Assembly: GCF_020055635.1 (NCBI RefSeq)
Contig: NZ_JAIPUT010000001.1
Coordinates: forward strand, 183,275 to 247,274
Source of the DNA: Marivita sp.
GTDB lineage: Bacteria; Pseudomonadota; Alphaproteobacteria; Rhodobacterales; Rhodobacteraceae
Direction: 5' to 3'
DNA length: 64,000 nt
Positions 32,571-45,671 of this stretch are shown in pieces. The notes below the pieces were generated by a model. It did not search any database. It saw only the letters and a list, made by a program, of their open reading frames with translations, and had not been told where the DNA came from. The position numbers and the translations under genes are program-made. How positions within the stretch are numbered: the first letter of the stretch is position 1; every line of letters begins with the position of its first letter.

Positions 32571-33993
32571 TTATCCGTGTTTCGCGGCGACGGTTTTCAG
32601 GGTCGAGAAGCCGTACAGCGCCTCGAACCCCTTTTCGCGGCCATGGCCGGATTTGCCAACGCCGCCGAAGGGCAGTTCGACCCCGCCGCCCGCACCGTAA
32701 TTGTTGAGGAAAACCTGCCCGGTTTTCAGCGCCTTGGCCAGCCGCATCTGGCGTGCGCCATTGGCGGTCCAGACACCGGCGACAAGGCCATAGATCGTGC
32801 CGTTGGCGATGCGGATCGCCTCGTCTTCGGTATCGAAGGGGATGAGCACCTGCACCGGGCCGAAAAGCTCGTCCTGCGCCATCGGGTGATCCGGGGGCAC
32901 AGGGCCGTAGAGGCGTGGTTGGACATAGGCACCGCTTGGGGGCAGGTCTTCCGGCATCGGGGTTTCGGCAATGCAGGGCAGTTCGTGGGCCGCTTGGAGC
33001 AGGCTTTCGAAGCGGGCCTTCTGTGTGACAGAGATCAGCGGACCGATATCTGGGTCGCTGCTGGCCGGACCGATGGTCTTGGCGCGGTAGGCGTCGGCCA
33101 TGCGGCGGGCGACCGTTTCGTAGACGCCGCGCTGGATCAGGATGCGCGAGGCGGCGGAACAGGTCTGGCCCGCGTTCTGGAGGCCTGCATTGACGAGGAA
33201 GGGCAGCGCGTCGTCCAGATCGGCATCGTCGAACACGATCTGGGGAGATTTGCCGCCAAGCTCCAGCGTGACGGGCACGACGTTTTCTGCGGCGAGCGTC
33301 TGGATCGTCTTGCCGGTCTCGACCGAGCCGGTAAAGCTCAGGTGTTGAACGCCGGGATGGCGGGCCAGCGCGGCACCCGCTTCGGACCCCAGGCCGGGGA
33401 CCACGTTCAGCGCACCATCGGGAAAGCCAGCCTCCCTGGCCAGATACGCAAACATCAGCGCGGTCAGGCACGCATCCTCGGCGGGTTTCAGAACGCAGGC
33501 ATTGCCCATGGCAAGGGCTGCCCCGACAGACCGGCCGATGATCTGCATCGGATAATTCCACGGCACGATATGGCCAGTCACCCCATGTGGTTCGCGCAGC
33601 GTGTAGACGGTGTAGCCGTCGAGATAGGGGATGGTCTGCCCATGTACCTTGTCCGCCGCGCCGCCGTAGAATTCGCAGTAGCGCGCAAGGGCGATTGCAT
33701 CTGCGCGGGCTTGGGTCACAGGTTTGCCGACGTCGATGGTTTCCAGCGTTGTCAGCAGGTCGGCCTGGTCCAGAACAAGCTGCCCCAGACGGGTGAGGCA
33801 ATGGCCCCGTTCCAGCGCGGTCATCTTGCCCCAAGGGCCGTCCAGCGCGGTCTGGGCGGCAGTGACGGCGTCGTCCACATCCGTTTCGGTGCTGCGGGCG
33901 ATGTGGCACAGCGTGTCGCCATCGGAGGGGTTGATGAGTGGCAGAGTGTCGGACGTGGCGCGCCATGTGCCGCCGATCAGGACGTGGCCGGGG

Positions 33994-34016
<23 letters not shown>
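32571..34016 (-). CDS. NAD(P)-dependent aldehyde dehydrogenase
   Basis: 481 residues. Catalytic Cys in LQNAGQTCSAASRIL, general base in TLELGGKSP, and GYTVYTLREPHGVTGHIVPWNYP at the substrate tunnel. It overlaps the ABC ATPase gene by 23 bases. Its neighbours point to oxidation of an amine- or alcohol-derived aldehyde. Confidence 0.95.
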
Positions 34017-35606
<1,590 letters not shown>

Positions 35607-35610
<4 letters not shown>

Positions 35611-36422
35611 GCGCGCGCCACCTTGAGGCGGGGATCAAGCGCGTCGCGCAGCCCGTCGCCCAGCAGGTTGAGCCCCAGCACCATCGCCACGATGGTCAGG
35701 CCGGGGATCAGCGCCACATGCGGGGCCAGCGAAACCATCGTTTGCGCCTCCGCCAGCATGCGCCCCCAGCTTGGGATCGGGGGTTGTGCCCCTAGGCCGA
35801 CATAGCTGAGCCCCGCTTCGGCGAGGATGCCAAGGCTGAACTGGATGGTGCCCTGCACGATCAGCAGGTTGGCGACATTGGGCAGGATATGTTCTGCGCT
35901 GATACGTGTGCGGGTCTTGCCCGCCACCTGCGCCGCCATGATGAATTCGCGTTTCCAGAGGCTGAGCGCGGCACCGCGCGTGATGCGAGCAAAGACCGGG
36001 ATGTTGAAGATGCCGATGGCGATGATCGCGTTGGTGGCCGAGGGACCGAACACGGCGGTGATCAGGATCGCGATGACCAGTGACGGGAAGGCAAAGATCA
36101 GGTCGTTCATGCGCATGATCACCTCGTCCAGCATCCCTCCGCGTCGCGCGGCAGCGGCAAGGCCCAAAGGCACGCCGAGGCCCATGCCGATGCCCACCGC
36201 GACCAGCGCCACGGCGATGGATGTCCGCGCGCCGACCATGAGCATCGACAGGATGTCGCGTCCGAAATGGTCGGTGCCCAGCAGATTGCCCGCGCCGGGC
36301 GGTTTCAGGCGGTTTGCGATGTTCATCGCCTCCACGCTGTCGGGCGTCCAGACAAAGGACAGAAGCGCCGCAATGACAAAGACGCTGGTGAGCAGCCCGC
36401 CAAGGACAAGGTTGCGGCTCAT
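35607..36422 (-). CDS. ABC transporter permease, DppC-like
   Basis: 271 residues. The ANRLKPPGAGNLLGTDHFGRDILSMLMVGARTS opening and the EAA-loop (ATRGAALSLWKREFIMAAQVAGKTR region) are standard for the DppC/OppC family, with about five to six membrane helices. Overlaps both neighbours. Confidence 0.95.
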
Positions 36423-37366
36423 GTGCGCGTCCTGAGCCGGGGATCAACGGCGGCATAGGCCAGATCGACAAGGAAATTCACCATGATCACCGCGAAGACC
36501 AAGAGCATCACAACGGATTCCACCACGATCAGGTCGCGCTGGGTGATGGCCTGAAAGATCAACCGCCCGAGACCGGGCAGAAAGAACACCTGTTCGATGA
36601 TGATGGCCCCCGCCAGCAGGAAGGCGAATTGCAGCCCGATGATCGTCAGCACCGGGATCAGCGCATTGCGCAGCCCGTGTCGCCAGAGCGCCTGCCGCGC
36701 CGTAAGCCCCTTGGCGCGGGCGGTGCGCATGAAATCCTCGCCCAGAATGTCGAGCAGGGAGGACCGCATCACACGGGTCAGGATCGCGGCTTGCGGCAGG
36801 GCCAGCGCGATGGCGGGCAGGGTCAGCGCCTTTATTCCTCCCCAAAAGCTGTCGTCCCAGCCCGGAAAGCCACCGGCGCTGAACCAGCGCAGGTTGATGG
36901 CAAAGATCAGCACCAGCATCATGGCGAACCAGAAGTTCGGAACCGCGACGCCAAGCTGTGTCGCCCCCGTGACCGTCAGATCACCCGGACCTCCGCGTCG
37001 TGCGGCGGCGAAGATGCCTGCCGGAAAAGCGATGAACGTCGACAGCGTCAGCGCATAAAGCGCCAACGGCAGTGACACCCACATTCGGTCCGCGATCATC
37101 TGCGCCACCGGTGTCCGGTACGTGTAGGACATTCCGAAATCGCCGGTCAGCATGCCGCCGACCCAGCTGAGATAGCGTTCGACTTTGGACTGATCGAGCC
37201 CCAGCTCAGCACGCAGGGCTGCGACCGTATCGGGCTGCGCGTTGAGGCCCAGCATGAAGCTTGCCGGATCGCCGGGGGCCACTTCGATAACGACAAAAAT
37301 GACCACCGAGGCCACGATCAGGCTGATGGCAAGAGAGACCAGTCGTTTGACGATATAGCCCAGCAT
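36419..37366 (-). CDS. ABC transporter permease, DppB-like
   Basis: 315 residues with six hydrophobic segments. Starts LGYIVKRLVSLAISLIVASVVIFVVIEVAPGDPASFMLG, the normal DppB N-terminus. ATG 37366 lacks a clear ribosome site. It is the first gene of the operon: nothing upstream on this strand encodes a substrate-binding protein. Confidence 0.94.
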   Translation of the reverse strand: MLGYIVKRLVSLAISLIVASVVIFVVIEVAPGDPASFMLGLNAQPDTVAALRAELGLDQSKVERYLSWVGGMLTGDFGMSYTYRTPVAQMIADRMWVSLPLALYALTLSTFIAFPAGIFAAARRGGPGDLTVTGATQLGVAVPNFWFAMMLVLIFAINLRWFSAGGFPGWDDSFWGGIKALTLPAIALALPQAAILTRVMRSSLLDILGEDFMRTARAKGLTARQALWRHGLRNALIPVLTIIGLQFAFLLAGAIIIEQVFFLPGLGRLIFQAITQRDLIVVESVVMLLVFAVIMVNFLVDLAYAAVDPRLRTRT

Positions 37367-37489
37367 TGCGCGCAGGTTAGGCCAAGCATCGGGCCAAGGG
37401 AACGCAGAAAAACCGGTTCTGCCGTGGGACTGTTGCCCAAGGACAAACCGCGTGACCCACAGCGCCGCCCGTTGGATGGGCCGGTGCGG

Positions 37490-37780
37490 TTACAGGCTGT
37501 CCATCTTTCGGGCAAGCTTGGCATCCAGCGGCGACAGCCCATCGACGTCATGGGTCGTGAGGGTCACCTCGACCCGGTTGTAGGTGTTTTGCCACTCAGG
37601 ATGGTGGTTCCATTTTTCGGCCCAGAGCGCGGCCCGGGTCATCCAGCCGAAGGCCTCCGTGAAGTCCTTGAACTTGAATGTCTTTGAAATGGCGTCTCGG
37701 TCGTCAAGAAGGGTCCACCCGGCCTCAAGAAGCGGGTCCAGCTCGGCCTTGCGCTCGGTGTCGGAAAGTTTCTCGGTCAT
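37490..37780 (-). CDS. phhB: pterin-4a-carbinolamine dehydratase-like protein
   Basis: 96 residues. Fold markers: [66 protein letters not shown]. The catalytic HHPEW is intact. It dehydrates 4a-hydroxytetrahydropterin and is normally paired with phenylalanine hydroxylase, of which none is seen here. Overlaps the FemAB-like gene (37777-37780). Confidence 0.93.
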   Translation of the reverse strand: MTEKLSDTERKAELDPLLEAGWTLLDDRDAISKTFKFKDFTEAFGWMTRAALWAEKWNHHPEWQNTYNRVEVTLTTHDVDGLSPLDAKLARKMDSL

Positions 37781-38976
37781 TCGTGGTCCTCCATCTGGTT
37801 TTTGCGGAACGGTCCATAGCCGGTCAGGATCTCGATATCTTCACCCACCGCCTGCGCCTCGGCTTCGAGGTAGCGCGCGACGGCGTCGGAAAACCCCGGG
37901 TCCCCCATCCAGTGCAACGAATGGGTATATACCGGCAAATAGCCCCGCGAAAGCTTGTGTTCACCCTGCGCGCCCGCCTCGACGCGGGCCTGTCGATGCG
38001 CAATCGCGTAATCCATCGCTTGGTAGTAACACAGTTCGAAATGCAGGCAGGGGTGGTCCTCGACACAGCCCCAGTACCGTCCGTATAGCGTGTCGCGCCC
38101 GATCACGTTGAGCGCCCCCGCCACCCACTGACCGTCGCGTTCCGCCAAGACGAGCAGGATGTCGTCGCGCAGCCGCTCCTGGGCGATGTCGAAGAATTTC
38201 CGCGTAAGATAGGGAGTGCCCCATTTGCGCGCGCCGGTATCCTGATAGAAATCCCAGAATGCCTCGAGATGTTCGGGTTGGATCTGGTCCCCGGTCAGTT
38301 GATGGATCGTGCCGCCGAAATCCTGCGCGCGGCCGCGTTCCTTGCGGATGGATTTGCGCTTTCGCGAACTCAGGTCCGCCAGGAAACCATCGAAATCGTC
38401 GTATTCGCGGTTGACCCAATGGTATTGCTGCGTGCGGCGGCGCAAGAGGCCGATCTGTTCACCGGCAATCGCCTCGGCCTCGGTACAGAAGGTGATGTGG
38501 AGCGACGACAGCTCGTTATCCGCGGCCACTTGGATCGCGCCTTGCACCAGTGCGCTGATGCCTTCGGCCTCGAATCCCGGTCGGGTCAGAAAGCGGCGGC
38601 CGGTGGCGGGGGTGAACGGTACCGCGATCTGAAGCTTGGGGTAATAGCGCCCACCCGCGCGCTCCCAGGCATGCGCCCAGTTGTGATCGAAGATGTATTC
38701 GCCCTGGCTGTGGCTTTTTGCGTAAAGCGGCGCACAGGCGATGATCTGCCCGTCCATTTCGGCGGTCAGGTAGCGCGGGTCCCAGCCGGTGCCGGTGCCG
38801 ACGGACCGGCTGTCCTCGAACGCCTTGAGGAAACGATGCGTGGTGAACGGGTCGAAGGCGCGCCCGCCATCAGCGATTTCGGGGCAGGCACAGGCGTCCC
38901 AGTCCTCCGCCGCGATCTGCGCGATGGAGGAATGCATGGTGATGGCGATCGTGGGCGCTTCGGCTGTGTCCGACAT
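37777..38976 (-). CDS. FemAB-like / GNAT-fold acyltransferase (PF04339 type)
   Basis: 399 residues. Signatures of the DUF482/FemAB_like group: [41 protein letters not shown], and the C-terminal [37 protein letters not shown]. Related enzymes transfer aminoacyl or acyl groups; the substrate of this group is not known to me. ATG 38976 has AAGGACAGG upstream. Transcribed ahead of phhB. Confidence 0.87.
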   Translation of the reverse strand: MSDTAEAPTIAITMHSSIAQIAAEDWDACACPEIADGGRAFDPFTTHRFLKAFEDSRSVGTGTGWDPRYLTAEMDGQIIACAPLYAKSHSQGEYIFDHNWAHAWERAGGRYYPKLQIAVPFTPATGRRFLTRPGFEAEGISALVQGAIQVAADNELSSLHITFCTEAEAIAGEQIGLLRRRTQQYHWVNREYDDFDGFLADLSSRKRKSIRKERGRAQDFGGTIHQLTGDQIQPEHLEAFWDFYQDTGARKWGTPYLTRKFFDIAQERLRDDILLVLAERDGQWVAGALNVIGRDTLYGRYWGCVEDHPCLHFELCYYQAMDYAIAHRQARVEAGAQGEHKLSRGYLPVYTHSLHWMGDPGFSDAVARYLEAEAQAVGEDIEILTGYGPFRKNQMEDHE

Positions 38977-39024
38977 GACCTGTCCTTGGATATGCCTAGG
39001 TACTTGGTCCGCATCGCGTGGCGT

Positions 39025-39780
39025 TCAAGCGGCGTAGCCCTCAAAGGTGATATTGTCCGCAATCTTGCGGGCCTGGCTTTCCTGGCTGGCGCTGCGCACA
39101 GTCCAGCATAGGATCGGCACGCCGCGCGCCTTGATCTGTTCCACGCGTGGGGCATCAAGGTTGGTGACGTCATGGCTGATGAAAGCAGCGCCGACGCGGT
39201 CGAAATCCGGGATGCCCGCCAGCCGGGCGCGCGTATCGACCGGCACCTGCGGCTCGTCGACAGTGCGCCAGGCCGAGGTGATCAAGCCACGTGGCCGCTC
39301 GGGCGCCAGTTCGGCAAGCCGGGCCACCATATGCGGATTGAACGACATCAACGCGACCGGTCCGGAATAGGACGACAGGGCCCCGAGTGTAGCTGCCTCA
39401 AGCGCGCCATCGGTCTCGCCCATCTCGCCATGCTGGTCTTTCAGCTCGATCAGAAGCGGGACCGCGCCGTTCACCTGTTCCAGAACCTGACCCAGCGTCG
39501 GGATCGTATCTCGACCGCCGGTCAGCGTCATGTCCTGCAACTCTGCCGCGTCACGGTCGCGCACGGCCCCGGTTTCGGAAGTCAGCCGGTCAAGCCGTGC
39601 ATCGTGAAAGACCATCGCCACGCCATCTCGGGACAGTTGAAGGTCCATCTCGATCCCGTATCCGGCCGCGAGTGCGGCGGCAAAGGCGGACGGGCTGTTT
39701 TCGATCCGTCCATCGGCCTTGTCGTGATAGCCGCGATGCGCGATTGGCCGGTCCAGAAAAACCTGTGGCAGCGCGGTCAT
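39025..39780 (-). CDS. glycerophosphodiester phosphodiesterase
   Basis: 251 residues, TIM-barrel GDPD: PIAHRGYHDKADGRIENSPSAFAAALAAGYGIEMDLQLSRDGVAMVFHDARLDRLT contains the HR(G), E-x-D and H-D catalytic/metal residues. It hydrolyses deacylated phospholipids to glycerol 3-phosphate. There is no signal peptide, so cytoplasmic. Overlaps the RidA gene. Confidence 0.95.
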   Translation of the reverse strand: MTALPQVFLDRPIAHRGYHDKADGRIENSPSAFAAALAAGYGIEMDLQLSRDGVAMVFHDARLDRLTSETGAVRDRDAAELQDMTLTGGRDTIPTLGQVLEQVNGAVPLLIELKDQHGEMGETDGALEAATLGALSSYSGPVALMSFNPHMVARLAELAPERPRGLITSAWRTVDEPQVPVDTRARLAGIPDFDRVGAAFISHDVTNLDAPRVEQIKARGVPILCWTVRSASQESQARKIADNITFEGYAA

Positions 39781-40238
39781 GACAGTTCGAAGATGCCTTC
39801 GATTTCCACCGCGACGCCGAAAGGCAAAGATGCCGCCGACACCGCAGAACGCGCGTGGCGCCCCTTGTCGCCCAGCACCGCGACCATCAGGTCCGAGGCA
39901 CCGTTGACCACCTTGGGCTGGTCGCCGAAATCGGCGGTGGAGTTCACGAAGCCGACAAGCTTGACCACGCGCACCCGGCTCAGGTCACCTCCGGCCGCCT
40001 TGCGCGCCTGCGACAGCAGCGCCAGGGCACAATGCTTGGCGGCCTCGGCGCCGGCTTCGGCATCCAGATCGTCGCCGAGCTTGCCCTTGATCAGGCCATC
40101 CGGGCCGTTCGGAAGCTGGCCAGACACGTAGACCTGGTTGCCGGTCTGCACGAAGGGCACATAATTGGCCGCCGGGGCCGGAGCGTCCGGCAGTGTCAGT
40201 CCAAGTTCTTCAAGCCGTGCGTCGATGGCGTTTGTCAT
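39777..40238 (-). CDS. RidA-family protein
   Basis: 153 residues. Signature GRHARSAVSAASLPFGVAVEIEGIFEL near the C-terminus with the substrate-binding Arg, and NQVYVSGQLPNG. It is of the longer Rid subfamily often called YjgF/endoribonuclease L-PSP; the usual activity is 2-iminobutyrate/enamine deaminase, not RNase. Upstream of the GDPD gene. Confidence 0.93.
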   Translation of the reverse strand: MTNAIDARLEELGLTLPDAPAPAANYVPFVQTGNQVYVSGQLPNGPDGLIKGKLGDDLDAEAGAEAAKHCALALLSQARKAAGGDLSRVRVVKLVGFVNSTADFGDQPKVVNGASDLMVAVLGDKGRHARSAVSAASLPFGVAVEIEGIFELS

Positions 40239-40319
40239 GGTGTCTCCCTCGTGTTTGGCGGCGACGCTATTGCTCGTGTCGGGAAATGGAAAGGGGGTTT
40301 CTTGCCGGGATGCGCGGGA

Positions 40320-42491
40320 TCAGTTGCCGCCCAGAATATCCCTCAGAAGCTGGTTCAGCGCGTTTTCCAGCGCGTTGCCGCCGCCTTGGTTGCGCTGCGG
40401 CGCCTGTTGCTGCTGTTGCGGTTGGGGCTCGGCCACCCGGCGGGGCGCCGTGGGTTCGTTCATCGGAAGCGGTCTGGCCGGCAGGCCTTCGTGCACGCGA
40501 AGCATCGCCTCGTGCCAGATCTCGGCTGGCAGGCCGCTGCCCGTGACGCCGGCCAGCGGCGTGTTGTCGTCATATCCCATCCAGACGCCGGCCACGTAAT
40601 CGGCCGTGAAACCGATGAACCAGGCGTCCCGCGCCTCTTGCGAGGTGCCGGTCTTGCCGGCCGCGGGCCGGTCAGGCAGCTTGGCTCGGCCACCGGTGCC
40701 CTGGGTCACCACTTTTTCCATCATCCAGATCAGCTGCCGCGCGGCCTCTTCGTTGATCACCCGCTCACCGATCCCGCCGCTTGTGCCCATCGTCGGCTCG
40801 GGTTCGCCGACCAGGCGCAGTTCCCGAAGCCCGTAGGGTGTGACCGAGGAGCCGCCGTTGAGGATGCCCGCATAGGCCCCGGTCATCTCGAGCAGCGACG
40901 CCTCGGAGGCACCGAGTGCCAGCGCCGGGGTATCGGTCAAAGTGCTTTCGATGCCGAAATCCTCGGACACCTTGCGCACCAGGTCGCGCCCGACGGATTC
41001 CGAGATCTTGACCGCCGGGATGTTCAGGCTTTTGGCCAACGCATCGACCAGGGTCACCTGGCCGTAATGCTGGTTTGAATAGTTTGACGGACACCACCGG
41101 CCCGAACCGGGAATGTTCATGCAGAAGGGTTCGTCCTGAACCGTGTCATAGGGGCTGTAACCCAGTTCCAGCGCGGTGGCGTAGACAAAGGGCTTGAAGG
41201 CCGATCCGGTCTGTCGGCTGGCCTGTGTGGCGCGGTTGAACACGCCGGACACATTTGTCTGGCGACCGCCCACCATGCCGCGCACCGCGCCATCGGCGGA
41301 CATCACCACGATCGCCGCCTGTGCCTTGGAGCCCTCCCGGACCTTGGTGGCGAAGACCGTCTTGATCGCGTCCTCGGCCGCCTTCTGAATCCGTTGGTCC
41401 AGCGTGGTCGAGATGATCACGTCCTCGGTCGTGTCGCGGGTGAAGAAATCGGGTCCGGACTGCATCACCCAGTCGGCGAAATACCCGCCCGTCTGGGTCT
41501 TGGCCTTGTCCGACAGGTTCGCCGGATTGGCCTGCGCCGCGCGGGTCTGTTCGTCCGTCAGGTAGCCCTGTTCGTTCATCAGGCGCAGCACGGTGGCCGC
41601 CCGCGCCTGCGACCGTTCGATGTTGGAGGTCGGAGCCAGCGTCGACGGGGCGGTGAGCAACCCCGCGATCATCGCGCCTTCCTGCGGTGTCAGGGCCGAT
41701 GCCGGTTTCGAGAAATACCGCTCTGCCGCGGCTGCCGCGCCATACGCGCCACCACCCATATAGGCGCGGTTCAGGTAGATCGAAAGAATCTCGTCCTTGG
41801 TATACTTGATCTCCATCGCCAGCGCGTAGATCGCTTCCTTGGCCTTGCGCGCCAGGGACCCGCGCCGACAATCCGAGATGTATTCCGCCTCGGTCTTCCA
41901 CTCGTCGGGGTCATAGGTCACGCCCAGGCAAAGAAGCTTCGCGGTCTGCTGCGTGATCGTCGATCCGCCGTGGCCCGAAAGCGGCCCGCGGCCTTCGGAC
42001 AGGTTGATGCGCACTGCCGAGGCGATCCCGCGCGGGGACAGGCCGAAATGATTGTAGAACCGCCGGTCTTCGGTCGCGACCACCGCGTTCTTGAGATGCG
42101 GCGACACCGTGTCCGCCGTCACGACGCCGCCGAACTGGTCGCCGCGCCAGGCGAAGGCAACGTCGTTGCGGTCCAGAAGCTGAACCGACCCCCGTGCACG
42201 TCCGTCGAGCGCTGCCGACACCTCGGGCAGCCGGCTGTACTCGACCGCGACAAGCCCGGCGACGATCAGGGCGACGATGATCCCCACCCGCAGGAACAGG
42301 CGCAGGAAAAAGCGCATGATCCCTCGGATGATCCCGGTGAAGAACCCGATGATCCCGCCGCGCCGGGCTTTCGCTCTGGCTGGCTTGCGCTTTTTGGGCG
42401 CAGCTTTGCGCGGCTTCGCGGCCCTGGATGCTGTCTTGGGATAGCGCCGGTCTGCGACCAGACGGCTTTTCCCGCGTCGTGAATCAGTCAT
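40320..42491 (-). CDS. class A penicillin-binding protein (PBP1A family)
   Basis: 723 residues. Basic, lysine-rich tail (1-45), one membrane helix (about 55-82), then GT51 glycosyltransferase (ATEDRRFYNHFGLSPRGIASAVRIN, GGSTITQQTAKLL) and transpeptidase (acyl Ser in TGSAFKPF, SLNIPAVK, KTGTS). Ends in a Q-rich tail. It polymerises and cross-links peptidoglycan from the inner membrane. The PQPQQQQQAPQRNQGGG stretch near the end may be disordered. Confidence 0.96.
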   Translation of the reverse strand: MTDSRRGKSRLVADRRYPKTASRAAKPRKAAPKKRKPARAKARRGGIIGFFTGIIRGIMRFFLRLFLRVGIIVALIVAGLVAVEYSRLPEVSAALDGRARGSVQLLDRNDVAFAWRGDQFGGVVTADTVSPHLKNAVVATEDRRFYNHFGLSPRGIASAVRINLSEGRGPLSGHGGSTITQQTAKLLCLGVTYDPDEWKTEAEYISDCRRGSLARKAKEAIYALAMEIKYTKDEILSIYLNRAYMGGGAYGAAAAAERYFSKPASALTPQEGAMIAGLLTAPSTLAPTSNIERSQARAATVLRLMNEQGYLTDEQTRAAQANPANLSDKAKTQTGGYFADWVMQSGPDFFTRDTTEDVIISTTLDQRIQKAAEDAIKTVFATKVREGSKAQAAIVVMSADGAVRGMVGGRQTNVSGVFNRATQASRQTGSAFKPFVYATALELGYSPYDTVQDEPFCMNIPGSGRWCPSNYSNQHYGQVTLVDALAKSLNIPAVKISESVGRDLVRKVSEDFGIESTLTDTPALALGASEASLLEMTGAYAGILNGGSSVTPYGLRELRLVGEPEPTMGTSGGIGERVINEEAARQLIWMMEKVVTQGTGGRAKLPDRPAAGKTGTSQEARDAWFIGFTADYVAGVWMGYDDNTPLAGVTGSGLPAEIWHEAMLRVHEGLPARPLPMNEPTAPRRVAEPQPQQQQQAPQRNQGGGNALENALNQLLRDILGGN

Positions 42492-42745
42492 GCTTCCGAC
42501 CGCCTGTGATACTGCTCGTTCAAACCAATTTAATCGGTTTCTCCGTCGATGTGGACCGCAGACAAAGTGACAACATGGTTTTTTAACTGACTAATTTATG
42601 TGCATCAGCGTCAGATTGTGCAAAATTTGTGCAACTTGTCGTTCTGGCGGCTGGCCTGCCCCCCGTCTCACCTTTCCTTCCGACAGCCCGTGCCTCTTTT
42701 CTGCGCTTGCAAACAAAGATCGACCTGCAAGGGAAAGGGACCAAG
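42492..42745. promoter_or_regulatory. PBP1A-glnK intergenic region
   Basis: 254 bases. TTGTGCAA occurs twice in direct order, at 42616-42623 and 42627-42634, an 11-base period, i.e. one helical turn. Given glnK-amtB downstream, an NtrC-type or other nitrogen regulator site is plausible but not shown. No clear sigma-54 site (TGGC-N7-TTGC) was found by eye. Short glnK leader GGGAAAGGGA is the ribosome site. Confidence 0.4.
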
Positions 42746-43084
42746 GTGAAGTTCATCATAGCGACAATCAAGCCGTTCAAGCTTGAAGAAGTCCGAGAGG
42801 CGCTCACAGACATTGGCGTCCGCGGCATGATGGTAACCGAGATCAAGGGGTTCGGCTCTCAGTCGGGCCACACCGAGATTTACCGTGGCGCGGAATACGC
42901 GGTGAACTTCGTGCCGAAAATCAAACTCGAAATCGTGGTCTCCGCCGACATGGCCGATCAGGTGATCGAAACCATCACCAAGACAGCCCGCACCGGCAAG
43001 ATCGGTGACGGCAAGATCTTCGTGCTCGATGCGCAGCAGGCCATTCGCGTGCGCACAGGCGAAACCAATGGGGATGCGCTCTGA
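42746..43084 (+). CDS. glnK: PII nitrogen regulatory protein (GlnK)
   Basis: 112 residues from GTG 42746, the exact PII length; an upstream frame extends but shows no similarity. The T-loop carries Tyr51 (GHTEIYRGAEYAVNF), the uridylylation site. PII binds 2-oxoglutarate and ATP/ADP and closes the AmtB channel. Downstream amtB and order are the classic glnK-amtB pair. Confidence 0.97.
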   Translation: MKFIIATIKPFKLEEVREALTDIGVRGMMVTEIKGFGSQSGHTEIYRGAEYAVNFVPKIKLEIVVSADMADQVIETITKTARTGKIGDGKIFVLDAQQAIRVRTGETNGDAL

Positions 43085-43119
43085 ACCGGCGCTGTGACAG
43101 AGATAGGGGACACAAACAG

Positions 43120-44436
<1,317 letters not shown>

Positions 44437-44471
44437 TCTCCTCCTTCCAATCAGTCTTTCGTGACCAACTG

Positions 44472-44498
44472 CCCGGGCGTTCGCGCCCGGGTTTTTTT
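44472..44498 (+). terminator. terminator after amtB
   Basis: CCCGGGCG (44472-44479) pairs with CGCCCGGG (44484-44491) round TTCG-type loop, then seven T. A partial copy of the right arm and T tract (GCGTTCGCGCCCGGGTTTT) occurs again at 44522-44540. Confidence 0.9.
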
Positions 44499-44557
44499 CT
44501 TGCGCCGTGATCGGCGATGATGCGTTCGCGCCCGGGTTTTTTCGTGCGGCCGACGGG

Positions 44558-45532
44558 TCAGCCGCTGCCGATCAGAACACCGGCGGCAAAGACAAGCGCG
44601 CCGCCCAGAACCACCTGGAACGCTGCACGAAAGAACGGCGTGTCCATGTACCTGTTCTGAATCCACGCAATCGCCCAAAGCTCGATGAAGACGACGACGA
44701 AGGCAGTGATCGTTGCGGTCCAGAAATCCGGGATCAGGTAGGGCAGGGCATGGCCCAACCCGCCAACCGTCGTCATGATGCCGGACGCGAACCCGCGTTT
44801 GATCGGTGATCCACGCCCCGACAATTGCCCGTCATCCGACGCCGCCTCGGTAAAGCCCATCGAGATGCCTGCGCCCACCGATGCCGCCAGGCCAACAAGG
44901 AAGGTCGTCCAGGTGTCCTGCGTGGCAAAGGCGGTGGCAAAGATCGGCGCCAGGGTCGACACCGACCCATCCATCAGCCCGGCCAGACCCGGCTGGACCC
45001 AGGTGAGCAGGAATTTTCGGCGGGCATGTTCCTCTTCGCTGCTGCGCGTGTCGTCGCTCAGGTGTTCCTGCTCAAGCGCCTCTGCGGTTTCTTGGTGACC
45101 CGCCTCGGCGGCGGCCAGATCGCCCAGCAGCTTGCGTGTCGCGGCATCGGTGGTGCGTTTCGCCGCCGCCAGGTAGAACTTTTCGGCATCGCGCTCCATC
45201 GCCTCGGCTTCGGCGCGGATACGCTCGATCCCGAGGTTCTCGACCAGCCAGACGGGCTTGCGGGCATAATACCCCGCTACGTGCTCGCGCCGGATCAGGG
45301 GGATGACATCGCCGAACCGAGCGCGGTGCAGGTCGACCAGCCGCTTGCGATGCGTGTCCTCTTCGGCGGCCATACCGTCAAAGATCGAGGCCGTACCGGG
45401 GAATTCCGACCTCAAACGTTCCGCATAGGATCGATAAATCCGGGCGTCGTCCTCTTCCGACGATATGGCCAGGGCGACGATTTCCTGTTCGGACAGGTCG
45501 GAAAAGCGGCGCCGGTTCAACGAAAAACGCAT
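44558..45532 (-). CDS. MbfA-like protein: rubrerythrin-like domain fused to VIT1/CCC1 transporter
   Basis: 324 residues from ATG 45532 (GGAAGGG nine bases upstream). Residues 1-150 are a ferritin/rubrerythrin-like four-helix part with metal glutamates in ISSEEDDARIYRSY, MAAEEDTHRKRL and AEAGHQETA. From 180 on the VIT1/CCC1 part has about five membrane helices (GLAGLMDGSVSTLAPIFATAFA...). In rhizobia and Agrobacterium MbfA exports iron (and manganese) and is controlled by Irr. Divergent from a TetR gene over a strong palindrome, so control here may be different. Confidence 0.88.
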   Translation of the reverse strand: MRFSLNRRRFSDLSEQEIVALAISSEEDDARIYRSYAERLRSEFPGTASIFDGMAAEEDTHRKRLVDLHRARFGDVIPLIRREHVAGYYARKPVWLVENLGIERIRAEAEAMERDAEKFYLAAAKRTTDAATRKLLGDLAAAEAGHQETAEALEQEHLSDDTRSSEEEHARRKFLLTWVQPGLAGLMDGSVSTLAPIFATAFATQDTWTTFLVGLAASVGAGISMGFTEAASDDGQLSGRGSPIKRGFASGIMTTVGGLGHALPYLIPDFWTATITAFVVVFIELWAIAWIQNRYMDTPFFRAAFQVVLGGALVFAAGVLIGSG

Positions 45533-45626
45533 GATGAAAACCCTTCCTTTGGTAGAGACGTGTTGCTGCCCTCGCGACACCCGGCTTGTTTTGCCGGAGC
45601 AGGCACAACACATCCCACTTGCGAGA

Positions 45627-45644
45627 CTAAACCGATCTGTTTAG
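45627..45644. promoter_or_regulatory. operator-like palindrome between mbfA and the TetR gene
   Basis: CTAAAC-CGATCT-GTTTAG: both six-base arms pair perfectly and the middle is nearly symmetric too (GATC). It is the only strong symmetry in the divergent 139-base gap and lies about 28 bases before the TetR start, the usual place for an autoregulatory TetR site that also controls the divergent gene. Confidence 0.65.
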
Positions 45645-45671
45645 ATTTTGAACGCGACATAAGGGGTGGGA

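Noticed and set aside
42492..42745. Sigma-54 promoter for glnK-amtB
   Set aside because: No good GG-N10-GC element with TGGC-N7-TTGC spacing was found.
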